Positions 19,095 to 32,419 of a stretch of DNA of 64,000 bases are shown piece by piece. Position 1 is the first letter of the stretch. Each line of letters opens with the position of its first letter. The notes under the pieces were generated by a model that was not told where the DNA came from, did no database searches, and saw only the letters and a list, made by a program, of their open reading frames with translations. Source of the DNA: Thecaphora thlaspeos. Its lineage: Eukaryota; Basidiomycota; Ustilaginomycetes; Urocystidales; Glomosporiaceae. A program made the position numbers and the translations under genes. The stretch lies in assembly GCA_900291925.1 (NCBI GenBank), contig UWYS01000015.1, positions 186,001 through 250,000 of the forward strand, read 5' to 3'.

Positions 19095-21929
19095 TCAGGC
19101 GTCACGCATGGCGTTCTTGCTAGCGCTGCGGCCAGGCGTCCTCCTCTTCTTCCTTCCGGTCCTCGCCTCCTCGGATAGCGCCTCGACGCCCTGACTCTCG
19201 TCTTCACCTCCCTTGGATATGCCCGCGCCGAAGCTGTCGGCATCCTTCTTGCGCGCCGCCGCCTTGGCCTTCTTGGCCTCGGCCGCCTCGTCGTCCCACG
19301 CCTTCTGGGCATCGCGCGACGGCGTCCAGGTGAAGCTCTGGCTGCCCACGCCGGCGAAGTCGTCATCGCGTCCACGCCCGCCGCGCGCGTTGGACGAGGA
19401 CGTGTCGCGCGCATTGCGGTTCTTGAGACGGTCCTCGAATGTACGCCTCTTGCCCGCCGACGGCTTGCGGGCGCGCGAGACGTCGAAGTCGGCCTCGTCC
19501 GAGCCAATGTCGGACTCGTCGGAGTCGACCATGCGCGGCCGTCTGCGCTCCGCCTTGCCGCCGCCGCCATTGCGCGACGCCAGCCTCTCTGGCTGGAACT
19601 TGGGCAGCGGCGCAGCAGTCCCCCCCTTGCGCGGGTCGAACTGGCCCAGGTCGCCCTCGTCGTCGCTGTCGTCGCCGTCGTCGCTGCTGCCGTGCTGGCT
19701 CTCGCTCTCGCTCATCTCGTCCTCCTGATCCGGGTCGAGGGACTCGCGATCGCTCTCGTTCTCCTCGTCCTCGACGGCCGTGAGCTTGCGTGGGCCGTCG
19801 CGCTGCGCCTGCTGCTTGTCGGCCGCGCCCGGGTTGAGCAGGGCAAACTCGCGCGTCGACGAGTCCACCTGGAACTCGGGGTCGGTAAAGAGCCTACCGA
19901 AACGCGAGTCCTCGAGCAGGTTCGTCTTGCCGGCGCCCGTCGCCTCGACGCCGGAGCGGGCCGCCTTCTTGGCGTCGGCCGCCACGTCCTTGGCCACCTT
20001 TTCGGCCAACTCGCGGTTGACGCGGACCGCGTCGCCCACCTTTGGCGCGTTCTTGACGGCGCGGATGCGGCTCTCGGCGCGCTTGTCGAGCTTGGCCTTG
20101 ATAGCGCGCTCGCGGGCGTCAGAGAAGGCCGTCGGGTTGGCCAGCAGTCGCGCCTTGTCGTACAGGCCCAGCGAGACAAAGTAACCGTGCATGTAGGGGC
20201 GGAGCAGCTGGGTCCCGATGAGGTGCGACATGCCAAGGCGCTCGAGCTCGGTGCGGTCGAGGAACTTGAAGTCCTCGTAGACGCCCTTGCCCGCCCCCGC
20301 TCCGCCGCCGTCGACGCCGTCCATCTCGTCGGTGAGGCTGTCGATGTAGCTGCACCACTTGGGTGCCGGGCCGAGCGCGGGAACGTACCACACCGCCATC
20401 TGCGTCCCCTCGACCGCCGCCATCAGCAGGCCCGTGCCCGGATAGTGGTGGATGTCGTTGATATCGGTGGCCGACGACGGCGGCGTGACTGAAACCAGGT
20501 TGTCGCCCGATTCCTTGTCCCACACCTTGACCACCTTGGCGTCGGCGCTGAGCACCTTGCCTTCGGCCTCCGACCTCGTCCGCGGGCCTACACCTCCCGT
20601 ACGCGACGACGCTTTGTCTCCTGGCCACGAGAGCGACTTGATCGGTAGGCCGAAACCCTGGTCCTTGGTCTGGTACGGCCGCTCCATGCGGAGGTCGTAG
20701 AGCAGGACGTGGCCGGTATTTGTGCCCGCGGCGATGTTGAGCCCATCCTCGGCGCCACTGATGGCAGTCACCGCGAGCGACGACATGGCCTCCTTCTGTA
20801 TCGCCTGTTCGTTGTCATCCGGCAACACGCCGGGTAGCGCTCTCCGCGCCACCATGAAAGCCGCATCCATCACCAATGGCGTGGCCACGCTCAACACGCC
20901 GGCCCTGCTCCTTGCTCGCGGATCCCACAGTTCCACCACGCCCGTCCCCTCGGTGCCGAAGCAGAGAAGGCCATGCGCCGGATTGACATCGACGGCGTTG
21001 CAACCGGTCACCTCGCCGCCGCTGCCAGAGCCGCCCAGCACAAACGGCGCCAGGTAGCGCCCCTGGTCGAGGTTAAGGCGGAAGACTTCGCAGCCCGCCG
21101 CTCCGACGACGGCGTCCGCCGAGGGAAAGTGGTAGCCGAGCGCCCTTCCGAAGCGCGGCAACCGAACCCGAGCGTGGGCGCCGCCTTGTGCTTGGAGCTC
21201 CAACGACCGGTCTCCCTGGAGGTGCAGTGATTTCGTCCAGTCGTCGGAGAGCATCTGCGAGCGGAGCGGCAAAAGGCACAGAAGAGGGGTCGCTGGAAGT
21301 CAGCGAGCGTGTCTCGCCAGACCGGTTGACATGGGTGACGACGACGACAGCAGCGGCCGCCGCAACTGCAATGAGCTCTCCCTCCTTGCCTTGAGGAGTC
21401 AGATTACTTTTTTCAGCGTTGAGAGCGGACGAGCCGCCTCTACAGCAAATGTAGATAAGTTTTATATGTGTAGAACATCATAGGATAGGACAGGGGAGAG
21501 ACAGAAATGGACTTGGCGAGCCCATGTTGCAAGAAAAGATCAGGCACTTCACGTTCCAGCGATACTCACGAGGAAGTCAACGTTCTCTGCATCGGTATGC
21601 CTCTCGAACTTCAAGCTAAGCTGTTCGCACTCCCACACGCGGATCTGTGGCTTGTAGGTTCCGGTGGCGACGATGTTGTTGCCGTCGCGTGTGGACCTGA
21701 TCTTGTTGCTTGCCTCTGGGAACTCAAAGTCCTGGATGAGCTCGATGCGGGAGAGGATCTCGTCGTTTGCGATGGCGGTCCTCCTGCGCTTTCGCTTGAC
21801 CGAGGAGCCGGAGCGGCGGAGGATGTCGGGCAACGAGGTCGAGTTGGCCGAGGTGGCGCCGGCGCCCGACGTGGCGGCGGATCCACCCGAGACGGTGTAT
21901 ACACGCGCTGGCTCCGTCATCGCTGCCAT
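19095..21929 (-). CDS. ENP2: Nucleolar WD40 protein Enp2/NOL10, small-subunit processome
   Basis: Exons 21929-21570 and 21254-19095, joined across a 315-base intron, give 839 residues. Exon 1 has the family N-terminus: RIELIQDFEFPEASNKIR, then TYKPQIRVWE and the KFERHTDAE strand. Exon 2 resumes with LSDDWTKSLHLQ. WD40 blades span about residues 60-400. The NOL10 signature MSHLIGTQLLRPYMHGYFV follows, then a charged helix, then the short NUC153 motif (DSRFGRLFTDPEFQVD, about residues 565-585). The acidic/basic tail is typical. Enp2 works in 18S pre-rRNA processing with Utp proteins and Bfr2. The start codon ATG at 21929 is followed four codons later by a second Met. It is divergent from the mitochondrial uL11 gene 373 bases away. 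Confidence 0.95.
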
Positions 21930-22302
21930 GACGAAGGAGGAGTAGGGTGGGGTATATGGAAGGGGGGGGGGGAAGATACGAGGTGGCGGAGGGGAGAGCA
22001 TGGAGGGAGGAGGGGAAGAGGGAAGGGAGGGCCAATGTGGGCGGCGGGCTCACTTCTTCCTCGAAAGGCTTTGCAGCAAAAAAAAGAACAGGAAAAAACC
22101 TGCGCATGGGCCGTCTGGGCCACGTGACCTCGAGGCGCCGTTTCTTCGCTGCCTCTCCTCCTCAAGTTGGCCTCCTCCAAATCACCATCACCACCACCAC
22201 CATCATATCGTCACCACCGCTACCATTGCCCCCTAGATCCACCGCACCACCCTCTCCAGCACAGCAGGCGTACTTCCCTCACGTCACCACCCTACCGCCC
22301 CC
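21930..22302. promoter_or_regulatory. Divergent promoter, ENP2 / mitochondrial uL11
   Basis: 373 bases between two start codons of ribosome-related genes. It contains a G run of about 12 bases at 21961-21972, a purine-rich block to 22040, an A/G-rich stretch (22075-22100), and CAC/ACC repeats (22180-22205) close to the uL11m start. Confidence 0.5.
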
Positions 22303-22993
22303 ATGTCCAAGAAAGGAGGAGGAGCCGCGCTCGCAGCGGCCGCGTCCATCGTCAAGCTCGTCGTCCCCGCCGGCAAGGCCTCTGCCCAACCACCCATCGG
22401 CCCCGCCCTCGGCGCCAAGGGTGTCAAGGCCATGGAATTTGCAAAGGAGTTCAACGCAAGGACGGCACACCTCGAACCCGGTCTCCCCACACCCGCCATC
22501 GTCACCATCCAGCCGGACAGGACCTTTACCTTTGAGACGAGGAGTGAGTGCTGCGTGGCTGCTTTCCAACAACATCTCGAACCAATCACGCTTGACACAA
22601 GCTATGATCGCTAACCTGCCTTTCGTACCTCGCGCATCCGGTCGCTCGCTGCAGCCCCTCCGACATCATTACTCCTCAAGCGGGCGGCAGGCATCACGTC
22701 AGGGTCGGGTAAGGCCGGGTCCGAGGTGGCCGGCACGCTCACCATGAAGCATATCTACGAAATCGCAAAGATCAAGATGCAGGACGTCTCGGGCGTCCAA
22801 GAGGAGCAGGTGAGTCTTTCGCTTCCCGTCTCGGTCTCGCTCTGGCTTCGCTCCTTGTGTGTCCGTCCGTACAGCTCAGGGAACACTGACAGATCTGGCT
22901 TGCAATTCGCCTTTCTGCCTCGACGCTCACGCGCAGATGTGCAAGGTCATTGCAGGAAGTGCGAGGAGCATGGGCCTTCGGATCGTTCAGTAG
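22303..22993 (+). CDS. MRPL19: Mitochondrial large-subunit ribosomal protein uL11m
   Basis: Exons 22303-22543, 22655-22809 and 22937-22993 give 150 residues. The frame is exact across both splices (phase 1, then phase 0). Family features: [20 protein letters not shown] with the invariant PIGPALG, TPAIVTI, FTFETRTPPTS spanning the first intron, then [20 protein letters not shown], and the end [12 protein letters not shown] that binds the GTPase-centre rRNA. This matches bacterial/mitochondrial L11 rather than cytosolic uL11 (RPL12). The last exon codes for only 18 residues. No long presequence is evident, as for yeast Mrpl19. Confidence 0.95.
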
Positions 22994-23542
22994 GCTGTCT
23001 GATCGCTCGCCCAGTCCGCGCAGCCTAGCCCCGCTCCATTTAACACATTCTCGACTATCGCTCTGCACGCCACCTGACTGTACTTTTAGCCCCCATCTCA
23101 GCCCCCTGAATGCATCGTTCAGATTCGAGACCACTAATCTGTGGGTCCCGCTCCTCTGCATCATAGGTCTCAGCATCCTTAACGCTTCCATTCCGACACT
23201 GTGCAGCACAGAAGACAGTCTCTCGGACCATGCCCACACACCAGGCCGGTGACCATCGGCCGGCTCGCCAAGCGACCGCGGAGAGGAGGCCTTGTTACGT
23301 GGATGCTAGTTGCGGCGCCAAAATATTCAACACTGACAGGTTCGAAAGACTGGTACAAGGGCGAGAAGGGGACGAGACGTCACCTTCCACCCTTCAAGAG
23401 GCTACTGCTGCTAGCGCGCGGATGGTCATGCGTGAAACGAACGATATGGATCCGAAAAGAGAGAATGACGGGCGGGTCGGGGAGGGTCAACGGTAAGCGG
23501 GAGAGGACCGTAGGCTCGCCTCATCAAGGGGCTGCCTCAAGC
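22994..23542. other. Convergent 3' interval, uL11m / ISU1
   Basis: 549 bases without coding motifs, holding the 3' ends of both genes. Composition is near-even with no repeat structure that I can see. Confidence 0.4.
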
Positions 23543-24307
23543 TTAGTGGGCGCCCGAGCCGACGTGAGCGGTGGCGGTCGTCTCGCCGGTGGCGGCGCTC
23601 TGGGTCACGTCAATGTGGCCGGCAGCGCGGTTACCCGTGGTCTCGCGCTTGCTGCGGTAGTTCTTGATGGCCGACTTGATCGCGTCCTCGGCCAGCATCG
23701 AGCAGTGCAGCTTGACGGGCGGCAGGCAGAGTTCCTGGGCGATCTCGGTGTTCTTGATCGCGCCAGCCTGCTCGAGCGTCATGCCCTTGACGCGCTCCGT
23801 CATGTAGCTGGAGCTGGCGATAGCCGAGCCGCAGCCAAACGTCTTGAAGCGAACATCCTCAATGATGCCGTCCTCGTTGACCTTGATCGACAGCTTCATC
23901 ACGTCTCCGCACGCGGGCGCACCGACCAGGCCGATGCCGACGTCCTTGTCTGTCTTGAGGAACGAGCCAACCTATGGCAGGGCAGGTGGGAGAGGGGGTG
24001 AAATGAAGGCGGAAAGTGGGAGAATTCAGCGTTCGAACTGAAGCATGGGATCTGCGATAAGGGTGCTGAAAGCTGCAGATCAGGATAGCAAGAGGTCGAA
24101 CCACGGTGTACTTACGTTCCTGGGGTTCTCGTAGTGTTCAATGACCTTGTCATGGTAGCCGCGGCGCTGCATTGAGGCGGTGAAAGGGCTGGCGGCCGAT
24201 CGAGAGGCTGTGGCGACCGCGGTTCGTGCGACACTGCTAAATTGCGCAGCACGAGAGGTCGAAGCGACGGCCGTGCGGGCCAGAGGGGCGAGCGAGGTCC
24301 TGAACAT
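23543..24307 (-). CDS. ISU1: Mitochondrial iron-sulfur cluster scaffold IscU/Isu1
   Basis: Exons 24307-24116 and 23971-23543 give 206 residues. Residues 1-49 are an Arg/Ser/Ala-rich mitochondrial presequence. The mature domain starts at YHDKVIEHYENPRNVG, across the intron. Cluster ligands and active residues are present: Cys and Asp in GAPACGDVMK, Cys in FKTFGCGSAIASSS, Cys in KLHCSML, and the LPPVK motif recognised by the Ssq1-type Hsp70. The protein assembles [2Fe-2S] clusters with Nfs1 and frataxin in the matrix. The C-terminal 35 residues beyond the usual end (Thr/Ala/Gly-rich) form a longer tail than in yeast Isu1. Confidence 0.97.
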
Positions 24308-25780
24308 GATTGGCGATGCGGCGAGTGTGTGTGTGTTGGTTGAGTAATAGAAATGTAGCGTTGGTAGTGTGGCGCTGGTGGTGATGGTGGTAAAGACGGT
24401 AGTGGAGGTGGTGACAGTGGCGAATGACGGCGTGGGCGCAGCAACGACGGAGACGACTTTTCTCGAGCCAGCGCGGGAGCCGGCCCTCGTGCGCTAACTC
24501 GCCGATGCCGCTCGCCTCTGTGGAGCCTGGGCAGGCATCAGCTCAGCCCGGCAGGGCCGGGCGCAGCTGCCCTATGCGGCGAGCCTTGCGGTGGCGAAGA
24601 ATCTGGCCCTGTCGGCTCCGAGCCTCTCTTTCGCACGAGAAGAGGGAAAAAAAAAAACTAGAAAACAGGTCTGAAGCCTTGACAGCCTCGAAAATTCGGT
24701 GCGCGGCATCGGGCCAGCCTGGTGGCGACCCACACGCGCATCTTCGGCGGTTGGCCGCCACTTGCTTGCGGTAGCCTGTCGGGCAACGTGTGTGAAAGAA
24801 TGGTATCACATCCAGCGGCTTGTCACGGGACCCATATTGCGTAAAAGCGTAGCAGCAGCGGCCCCAAACGAAAGATAGAAAGCAAAGTTTAACGTCGGCG
24901 GTCATCATGTTGCTCAGTTTGATCAAGAGAGATGGACGCAGATGAGGGGGTTCGAGGCACCGAGCGTCTTGGCCGGGTGGTGGTGGTGGGAGGCGGTTGC
25001 GGTCAGAGGACCAGCTCGTGAGGCTGGCAGACCCTGCGTTGTGCGCGGCGCGGTCAGAGTTGGATGCGCAATGAAGATGACCCTCTCTCCCTCTCCGTTG
25101 CGGTGGAGGCAAAGGCTGGGCGCGCGCTAGGCGCGAAAAGTCGAAAAATTGCCTTGCATGGCTTGTGCGTGCGTCCGATGCTCGATCCCTGGCTCCCGCC
25201 AGGCTTCGATCTGTCTCTGCCGCGCGCCCCCGCGTCGACCGGCCTGGCCGAGGCTCCAGGAACTGGACGGAAGCAGGCGCAGGGTCGACAGGCAGGGCGG
25301 CCTCGCTGCACCTACGTAGCTTCGCATGGCTCGTGCTCCACCCTGCTCCGCCGCTTGGCGACCCTTGATCTGGCTAGTTGCCCTGCCTGCTGCTGACTGA
25401 CTTGGCAGCGCCGTCGGCACGCCCCGTCTGGCCCGCCCAACCCTCCTCCCGGCCTACTTAAAGCGGACCTGTTCCCCTCTCCATCCCGCCGCCGTCCTCC
25501 ATCTCATCCAAATCCACATCTACCCTCTTGCCCTCAGCACAAACTGTGAGTCCAGGGAGGGCGCCTTTTTACAGCATGATCATCTAGGTCAAAGGTTTTC
25601 AACCTGCGATCTCGCCGTCGTCGTCGCTGAGGCTCTGTTGATGTTTCAGCTCATCGCCATCATCGCCGTCGTTATTATGTCGGTCAATGGGTCGAGCGAG
25701 AGCAGGCCGTGCTGACTATCGGCTTCCTCCTCTCCTCTTCGCGCCTGCCGCAGCACCCATCCCTTTAGCTACGATTCAAC
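24308..25780. promoter_or_regulatory. Divergent promoter region, ISU1 / mannitol dehydrogenase
   Basis: 1.47 kb between two start codons. On the ISU1 side there is a (CA)n tract (minus strand, about 24319-24331) close to its ATG, and an A run at 24648-24657. On the other side a TATA-like TACTTAAAG lies at 25456-25464. A probable leader intron follows (GTGAGT at 25546, acceptor CCGCAG ending at 25753). No further gene is supported; the open frames here lack motifs. Confidence 0.45.
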
Positions 25781-26907
<1,127 letters not shown>

Positions 26908-27409
26908 ACGGCTGGTCGCCCGGCCAAGCATCCCACCTTGTCCCTCCCTCCCGAACACAGATACCTCTGTAGCGGATCGATGATCCCGTCACGATCGCGA
27001 CTGCACGAACGCCTCTGGGCGCAAACTCAACGTCACCCTTGTAACGAGAAGATGAAGAAGGAACATTGAAAAGGATGAAGTCAGCGTCTGCCTGTGAAAG
27101 CCCGTCTGTCTGTCGCTGCTCTACGCAAACAGGACTGTGGCCCTCTATCGAGTTGTTCCGGTCGTCTGCTTTGCGCTCCCGCTGGTCTTGAGGGACGAGA
27201 AGCACGACAAGGGAGTCACCAGAACCAAGGCAGCTCTGCGGGACAGGCGGAACAGGGTAGGCTGTGTGTGATCTGATAGCGAAGCGTGAGGTCCGCTTTC
27301 GCTGATTGTAGACATTCTAAGATATTCCTTTGCAACAAAGCATGACAATTTTTGGTAGTTGAAATTTCTCAAGAAGACCGATTGGGGGGATGAGGGAGAC
27401 CTAGCTAGT
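26908..27409. other. Convergent 3' interval, mannitol dehydrogenase / ARP4
   Basis: 502 bases with both 3' UTRs. Moderately AT-rich toward 27300-27360; no gene is seen. Confidence 0.4.
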
Positions 27410-29271
27410 TTACTTGCACCTAGCGTGTACTACTGCGCTACCATGTTCCTCATACTCCTGTTTGGAGATCCAGAGTTGATGAAACGTACCGAGACTAGCA
27501 AGAATGCTTCCGCCCAACCACGAAGAGTTGCGTCGTTCCGTTGTGTTTCCCGGAGCGTGAATCTTTACTTTTTGCTGTGGGCGTTAAGGAGTACAGGGAA
27601 GGAAAAGTGACGTTAGCGATACCCTACGATGCGGAATGGAATTATCAAAGTCCACACAAAGAGACAGGACCGGGATGGAAAGAGAAAAAGAAAAAGAAAA
27701 AAAAAACCCCCCAACTACTTACGTTCGGAGCTGCAACACCAAGTTCCCAACTCAACCTATCCGTCAAGCCAGGCAGGAAGCTTCCTCCACCTACACACAC
27801 TATGTTTCCGAATAGTGCCGGTCGACTATCGACGTCGCTCGCCGATATAGCGTTCATGATCATGGTCGTGAGGCTTTCGTAGCTCTTTCCCTGCGTCAAG
27901 ACGCCCGTCCCTTCCTTGACTGCTCCCCCGGCGACGCTCGATGCGAACACGGCACCGGTCCAGAGAGAAGGTGTGAAGATCGTCTCAGCAGCCTTGTACC
28001 GCTCCATGCCGAAAAAGTCGTTGTAGCCCGACGGGAACTCGAACGGCTTGGTCGGGCGAACACGCGCTTGCTGCTCGTCCCATGGCGATTCGAGCGTCTG
28101 CGCCGTAGAGGCTTTGAAGTCCGAGAGAAGTTGGTCCAGTTGGTAGCCGGTGTAGGAAGGTGGCGTCGACTTGACACGGTCGTCGCGCAGTTTTACCTGC
28201 GGTTCCGAGCCCGGGTCGACGGCGGCCTTGGACTTGACGAGGAACTGTGGGGTGAGGCCGAGGAAGGAGGGCGAGGGAGTGCGTCGTTCGTGTGTGAGGC
28301 TGTAGAGGAGGGCGCGCGAGACGGAGGAGCCGCCGTTGTCTTGTCGCTGGATCCCCTTGCGCAGGATGAAGCCGTCGACGACAGGAATGGCAGAGATGCT
28401 GTCGGAGCCGATGTCGACGAGGAGAGAGGTGGGCTTGCCCGCTGCGAAGCTGCGGGTGGACGGCGAGCGAGACAGGCGAGAGGGATAGGGGTCGAAGTCA
28501 GACGCTATTCGCCACTTGAGGCGCGCGCATCGCGACAAGAGGGGAGCGTAGTACTCACGAGCTCAAGACTGTTCTGTTGGCGAGGTAAAAGGCGGGCACC
28601 TCGAGCGTCTCGAAAGCGACCTCGGTCATCTTTTCTCTGGCCTCTTTCGAGTTCCAGGCGGGCTCGGTCATGAGCAACGGGTGGTGGCGCGGATCGCACG
28701 AGAGGATATCGAGGCTGTAAGTGCAGAGCGACTGGAAGGCGGGGACCTCGCTGAGGATGCCGTCGTCGTCAAAGAGGCTGGCGACCTCCATTCCGGCGCG
28801 CCAGACGTTGAGGTCGGCGTCGCCAACATAGCGGCGCCGCTTCCTTTCACGGTCCACCAGCGAGAGGGCCTTTTTGGCAGCTCGAGCACGGGTCGTCTTG
28901 AGGCGGGAGTCGGAGTCCTGCGTCGTGGTGCCGTTAGCGACGGCGATGGATTCTGCTGATGTTGGTGCGGTGGCTGGTGGTGGTAGTGTGGTGTGTTGCG
29001 AGGCATCCTGCATGCTCTGGCCGCCGTCTGCGTCTGCAGGGACGGCGGGCTGGTCTGCACGGCTGGATGAAGAGGAGGATTCCGGTTGAGCGAGGAAGGC
29101 GGCATCGCCTTCGAGTGCTGCGATGTGGTCGTCTGTGATATCGGTGTAGGCGTAGGCCGAGGGGATGACGGAGCGGGGAGCGTCTTCGCCTGCCCAGCCT
29201 GCGCGGGTGTGGGAGTGGCCGGAGTCGATGACGATGGCGTTGATCTCGTCTCCTCCGTAGATTCCGGGCAT
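27410..29271 (-). CDS. ARP4: Actin-related protein 4 (INO80/SWR1/NuA4 subunit)
   Basis: Exons 29271-28559, 28449-27723 and 27574-27410 give 534 residues. Residues 1-40 ([15 protein letters not shown], then [16 protein letters not shown]) are the Arp4/BAF53 N-terminus. A low-complexity insertion occupies about residues 60-130. Exon 1 ends at [11 protein letters not shown]; exon 2 resumes [16 protein letters not shown] and carries actin subdomains up to [19 protein letters not shown]. The last exon encodes [28 protein letters not shown] and the terminal EEHG...RCK, all family-specific. Arp4 binds H2A and nucleosomes in NuA4, SWR1 and INO80. The last intron holds a long T/C tract (minus strand) before its acceptor. 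It is divergent from ERB1. Confidence 0.95.
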
Positions 29272-29749
29272 GGTGGGCGAGGTGATGGTGGTGGTGGTGG
29301 TGGTGGTGGCGGTGGAGGTAGTAAAGATTAAAGACGGACGAGGGAGGGGGGTGGAGAAGCAGTGGCCGACGGCGAGGCCTGCTTTGGTTAACGGCGTGTC
29401 GCGCTTCGACCACGTACCACGGGCAGCGCCTCGGCTCCGCGCAGATCAGGGTCGAGGCTGCCTGCTTCTCCACGTCTTTGGCGCGCCAGAAAATTTCCAG
29501 AAATTTTGGCGGCCCAAAGACGCGGCGCTGCCTGGAAGAGAAAGTCTAGTAAGGCTGTCTGTGGCTGCCTCTCACCCTCCCTCACCCTTCATCCATCTCT
29601 CTCCACCCTGACCCATCCCTCGCCAGCCAACACCTACGCTTCTCCATCCATCCCCCCCTCCTTTCTCTCATCCTACCAAACCACGCCATCCATACACGCC
29701 CACACGCCCGCACACCCCTGCACACACACACACGCTCACATCCCAGACC
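29272..29749. promoter_or_regulatory. Divergent promoter, ARP4 / ERB1
   Basis: 478 bases. Next to ARP4 is an ACC trinucleotide repeat on its sense strand (29283-29312). Next to ERB1 are C/A-rich leaders with an ACACACACACAC tract at about 29719-29732, about 18 bases before the ATG. Confidence 0.5.
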
Positions 29750-30094
29750 ATGCCACCACCAGCCAGGCAAGGCAAGCCCACACGCCCCGCACCCGCACCA
29801 TCATCTTCCACATCGACAGCAGCAGCACAGCCAAAGCGCAAGAGGGAGGCCACCGCTAAAACCGCACCCGCACCACCACCGCAACCCGAACACAAGCAAG
29901 ATGATGACAGCAAGCAACACCTGCAGCTCGACTCGGATGACGAACAGATCCAGCTTGAAGATGAGCACGACGACGAGCAGGCCGACGAGTTCCCCGAGAT
30001 CGACCTAGAACAGAGCGACGACGAAGGCGCACATTTTAACGCCATCTCGGAGCTGGTCCATGACGACGTCGGGCAGGAGCAGGAGGATGATGAG

Positions 30095-30127
<33 letters not shown>

Positions 30128-32419
30128 CAAGAGGGCTACGATTCCAGCGACATCGACAACTGGGACTCTGACGAGGAGGATGCACGCGCAGACGACTTCC
30201 TCGCGCGCGACTCGGCATCGCAGACGTCGATCGACGAGCAGCTCACAAAGATGGTCAAGCGCGCCACCGTCAAGCCCAACGAATCGGGCGTCCAGCTAAA
30301 TGTCCTCGGCATCGACGTCCGCCACGCCGCCAAGCCCTTTGGCGACGACCGCAACCCGGACGGCTCCGCAAAGGCCCGCTTCACGCGCTCCGCCGTCACG
30401 GGCGAGATGAAGCGCGTCTACCCAGAGATCGAGCCCGAGTACGACAGCGACTCGAGCACCGAGGACGCGCCCAACCGCATCGGCAACGTCCCGCCCGAGT
30501 GGTACGACGACATGCCCCACATCGGCTATGACGTAAACGGGCGTAAGGTCATGAAGCCGGCGACAAAGGACGAGCTCGACAAGTTCCTCGCCACCGTCGA
30601 CGGCGACGGCGACGGCTGGCTCTCGGCGCGCGACGAGACGACGGGCAAGGACGTCCGCCTTACCCACGAAGAGCTCGACATCATCCGCCGCCTACAGAAC
30701 GCCGAGATCCCCGACGACGCCTACGACCCGTACGAGGACCAGATCGAGTGGTTCACGGGCGAGGGCAAGGAGATGGTCATGCCCCTCTCTGGCCGGCCGG
30801 AGCCCAAGCGGCGCTTCGTCCCCTCCAAGTGGGAGCACAAGAAGGTCATGAAGATTGTCCGCGCCATCCGCAGCGGCCGAATCGTCCCGCAGGCCCCCAA
30901 GGCGACCAAGCCGCCGTTCTACAACATCTGGAGCAACGACGACGAGGCTCGCGCCGACCACCCGATGCACATGCCTGCCCCTAAGCTGCCGCTGCCTGGC
31001 CACGAGGAGTCCTATAATCCGCCGGCCGAATACCTGTTCAACGACGAAGAGCGCAAGGAGTGGGAGCAGGCCGATCCGGAGGACCGCAAGCTCAACTACC
31101 TCCCCGCCAAGCACCGCGCGCTCCGCCTGGTGCCCGGCTACGACAACTTTGTGCGCGAGCGCCTGGACCGCTGCCTGGACCTCTACATGGCGCCGCGCAT
31201 GATGCGGAAGCGCATCGATCTGACCAACCCCGAGTCGCTGGTCCCCAAGCTGCCCTCGCCCAAGGAACTGCGCCCCTTCCCGACGGTGACGGGCGTCATC
31301 TACCCGCACCCAGACGGCGTCAGGGTGCGCTGCCTCTCGGTCGACCCCAAGGGGTCCTGGCTCGTCACGGGCGCCGACGACGGGAGGGTGCGCATGTGGG
31401 ACCTCGCGGTGGGGAGGTGCACGGCGACGTGGGACATCAACGAGGGGTTGGCCAAGTCGGAGCGCGGGCCCGTCTACAGTGTCGAGTGGTGTCCGAACAA
31501 GTCCTACTCGCTCTTTGCCGCGACGACCAATGGGCGGATCACGCTGGTCGCGCCGCCGCAATGCCACACGTCAGCCGTTACGGCCATCACGTCTCCATCG
31601 TTCCTGTACGCGACGGCGGCCTACCAGCCCATCGAGCTGGCCGCCGCATCGTCCAAGGAGGGCGACGCGCCCGCCGTCAAGGCGCCCGTCAAGTGGCAGC
31701 GACCCTCGGACGGCGAGCGGAAGCGTGGCGTTGCGGTGCACCTGAGCCTGACGGCATCGCACTCGTCGACGCCCAAGTCGATCGCATGGCACGTCAAGGG
31801 TGACTACTTTGCCACCGTCTGTCCGGACCCCAACGCCGGCTCTACGGCGGTGCTGATCCATCAACTCTCCAAGCACCGCTCGCAGGCGCCCTTCAAGCGC
31901 GCCGCACGCGGTTCCGCCGTGCAAAATGTCATCTTCCACCCTTCTAAGCCGCTTCTATTTGTCGCGACGCAGCGCTACGTCCGCGTCTACGACCTGATGG
32001 CACAGGGACTGATCAAGACTCTCCTCACTGGATTCAAGTGGATTTCATCGCTCGACATTCACGCGGGTGGAGACAATTTGATCGTCGGTAGTTACGACAA
32101 GAAGGTTGCCTGGTTTGATACGGATCTTTCTACGAGACCTTACAAGACGATGAGGTACCACTCTCGAGCGATCCGTAGCGTCGCTTATCATAAACGCTAT
32201 CCGCTCTTTGCTAGCGCTTCCGACGATGGGACGTTGCAGATCTTCCACGGTACCGTTTACGCCGAGTTTGATAGGAACGCACTCATCATTCCTCTCAAGG
32301 TGTTGAGGGGACACGAGGTTAGTGATGGTCTGGGCGTGTTGCATGCCTCGTGGCATCCTACACTCCCCTGGCTATTTACGGCAGGCGCAGACGGACAGGC
32401 TAGAGCTTGGATCCCATAG
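29750..32419 (+). CDS. ERB1: Ribosome biogenesis protein Erb1/BOP1
   Basis: Single exon, 889 residues. Residues 1-150 are acidic and disordered with long Asp/Glu runs. The BOP1NT domain spans about 245-510 (EWYDDMPHIGYDVNGRKV, then KWEHKKVMKIVRAIRSG, then RLVPGYDNFVRERLDRCLDLY). Seven WD40 blades follow from about 525 (LVTGADDGRVRMWD to WLFTAGADGQARAWIP). Erb1 joins Nop7 and Ytm1 in the PeBoW complex needed for 27S pre-rRNA processing; the Rea1 ATPase later removes it. Lengths and motifs match the family. Codon choice shifts toward A/T-ending codons over the last 130 codons. A run of 17 A bases starts 18 bases after the stop. Confidence 0.97.

Noticed and set aside
21961..21972. G run considered as a telomere or G-quadruplex element
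   Set aside because: A single homopolymer without repeated G-tract spacing; also in a promoter where such runs are common by slippage.
24935..24955. GGGTTCGAGG resembling a tRNA T-arm
   Set aside because: The flanking stems do not pair and no D- or anticodon-arm is present.
30692..31567. 291-codon minus-strand open frame opposite ERB1
   Set aside because: Antisense shadow; composition follows the complementary strand of conserved ERB1 codons.
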